Shown here: positions 38,176 to 38,871 of the stretch, piece after piece
Numbering within the stretch: the stretch's first letter is position 1
Layout of the letters: each line of letters starts with the position of its first letter
Assembly (NCBI GenBank): GCA_028819565.1
Contig: JAPPLD010000007.1
Location: 1-38,871, forward strand
DNA length: 38,871 nucleotides
Direction: 5' to 3'
Source of the DNA: Gammaproteobacteria bacterium
GTDB taxonomy: Bacteria > Pseudomonadota > Gammaproteobacteria > Poriferisulfidales > Poriferisulfidaceae
Notes under the pieces: generated by a model
Databases searched by the model: none
What the model was told of the DNA's origin: nothing
The model's input: the letters and a program-made list of their open reading frames with translations, nothing else
Translations under genes and position numbers: made by a program

Positions 38176-38449
38176 GTTGGTCTTCCTCGCAAGCGCAATG
38201 CGCGAATGGAAAAAACTGGATCCGGATATCCGCAAACAATTCAAAACGAAACTGATCGCCCGCCTCGAAGCGCCACGGGTCGAACGAGACCGCCTGAGTG
38301 TCATGAAGGACTGCTACAAGATCAAACTGCGCAGCGCGGGATACAGGCTCGTCTACCAAGTACGAGAACGGGACGTTGTCGTGGCGGTGGTGGCTGTCGG
38401 CAAACGCGAGCGCAATACCGTCTATCGAGCAGCGGCAAGAAGGACCTAG
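38165..38449 (+). CDS. RelE/ParE-family toxin
   Basis: The 94-residue product from ATG 38165 is a RelE/ParE-fold protein: YRLVFLASAMREWKKLDPDIRKQFK, then KIKLRSAGYRLVYQV and a final strand VVVAVVAVGKRERNTVY. The RelE-like type usually cuts mRNA in the ribosome; ParE-like types act on gyrase. The LRSAGYRLVYQV segment with the basic end GKRERNTVYR favours RelE (inference). It overlaps the antitoxin gene, so translation is coupled. Confidence 0.85.
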   Translation: MSYRLVFLASAMREWKKLDPDIRKQFKTKLIARLEAPRVERDRLSVMKDCYKIKLRSAGYRLVYQVRERDVVVAVVAVGKRERNTVYRAAARRT

Positions 38450-38479
38450 CCTACATTTCTCGAAAATGGGAGCCCAGAC

Positions 38480-38677
38480 ATGATGACATACAAAGGGTAC
38501 ACGGCCACGGTTGGGTTCGATGACTCCGTAGAACGCTTTCACGGAAGAGTCGTCAACAGCGGTCCTTATCCGATTGCCACTTTCGAGGCAACCGACGTGG
38601 ATGATCTTCAAGCCGAATTCCAACGATCTATCGATGAATATCTTTTTTCTTGCAAAGAAGACAGCATCAAGCCTTAA
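38480..38677 (+). pseudogene. HicB-like antitoxin, truncated, without HicA
   Basis: The 65-residue product has the HicB N-terminal fold (YKGYTATVGFDDSVERFHGRV, then IATFEATDVDDLQAEFQRSIDEYLFSC). Full HicB antitoxins of this type continue for about 45 residues with a ribbon-helix-helix DNA-binding domain. Here it stops right after the first domain (SIKP). No hicA lies before it; the 30 bases upstream directly follow the RelE-type gene. It is probably a relic, or a small protein that can bind but not regulate. Confidence 0.6.
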
Positions 38678-38716
38678 ATCCAACTGAGGCCAGAGACTCG
38701 CCAACCACCAAAATAG

Positions 38717-38744
38717 CAAGGGCCGCTCCGAGGAGCAGCCCTTG
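38717..38744. other. Strong GC-rich stem-loop
   Basis: CAAGGGC (38717-38723) pairs with GCCCTTG (38738-38744), and GCTCC (38725-38729) with GGAGC (38732-38736), around a GA loop with one internal mismatch. There is no T-run after it on the plus strand; on the minus strand CTATTTT follows, a weak terminator-like tail. The last 194 bases of the window otherwise hold nothing I can call. Confidence 0.5.
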
Positions 38745-38871
38745 AGCCGACAGCACGCTGCCGACGGATGTGATCTTATTATACTCAGGCCCCCACCAAA
38801 ACTCTTATGCACGGAAGGCGCTTCGAGATTTTGTGTAATGGGATGGTCCGCCCCTCTCTAATCCGGCTTCA

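Noticed and set aside
38717-38744. Rho-independent terminator for the hicB remnant
   Set aside because: The stem is strong but no T-run follows on the plus strand, so it is listed only as a stem-loop.

Overview
The window looks like chromosome from a Gammaproteobacterium (inference). The core is GC-rich. It has the order pcnB, folK, panB, panC with panD nearby, a class I fructose-bisphosphate aldolase, a tkt-gap-pgk-pyk-fba run, and a bfd/bfr pair. A glucosyl- or mannosylglycerate pathway suggests a saline habitat. A stranded polyketide synthase fragment, several restriction-modification (RM) systems, unpaired toxin-antitoxin genes and a TnpB element suggest a genome with heavy gene flow, as in many marine or host-associated lineages. 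I cannot name the species.

Region 1 (1-5.6 kb) is a defence/accessory block: an AlbA_2/Schlafen-type ATP-binding protein, an unpaired HepT-like HEPN protein, a complete MmeI-type single-chain restriction-methylation enzyme, and a VapB antitoxin whose vapC appears cut off after its first codons. Region 2 (5.7-12.5 kb) holds a cupin, the operon pgi, sugar-phosphoglycerate phosphatase, GT81 synthase (compatible solute), and divergent ppc. Region 3 (12.5-18.5 kb) is a leftward vitamin/RNA block: pcnB, a folK-deoxynucleoside kinase fusion, panB, panC, then panD. Between panC and panD lie a 3' fragment of an alpha/beta hydrolase gene and a polyketide synthase acyltransferase (AT) fragment with its active-site Ser changed to Asp.

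Region 4 (18.7-22.5 kb) has an OlsB-like N-acyltransferase, a 2Fe-2S ferredoxin, bfd and bfr (iron storage), a dihydroorotase and a short S24 protein. Region 5 (22.5-32.5 kb) is one long leftward transcription unit: tkt, gap, pgk, pyk, fba, a ferredoxin-type reductase, a Cys-rich unknown and gcvH. Start/stop overlaps are common. A TnpB element bounded by 14-bp perfect inverted repeats sits between tkt and gap and has replaced the end of tkt.

Region 6 (32.6-37.8 kb) is visibly AT-richer than the rest and is the best candidate for an undescribed system. A strong promoter precedes three co-directional genes: a beta-class DNA methyltransferase, an overlapping PD-(D/E)XK restriction enzyme, and a 1066-residue protein with a nuclease-like N-terminus and a long helical body. 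Region 7 (37.9 kb to the end) returns to GC-rich sequence with a Phd/RelE-type toxin-antitoxin pair, a truncated HicB and a strong stem-loop. No gene-free stretch exceeds 300 bases, and I saw no tRNA, rRNA or CRISPR array.
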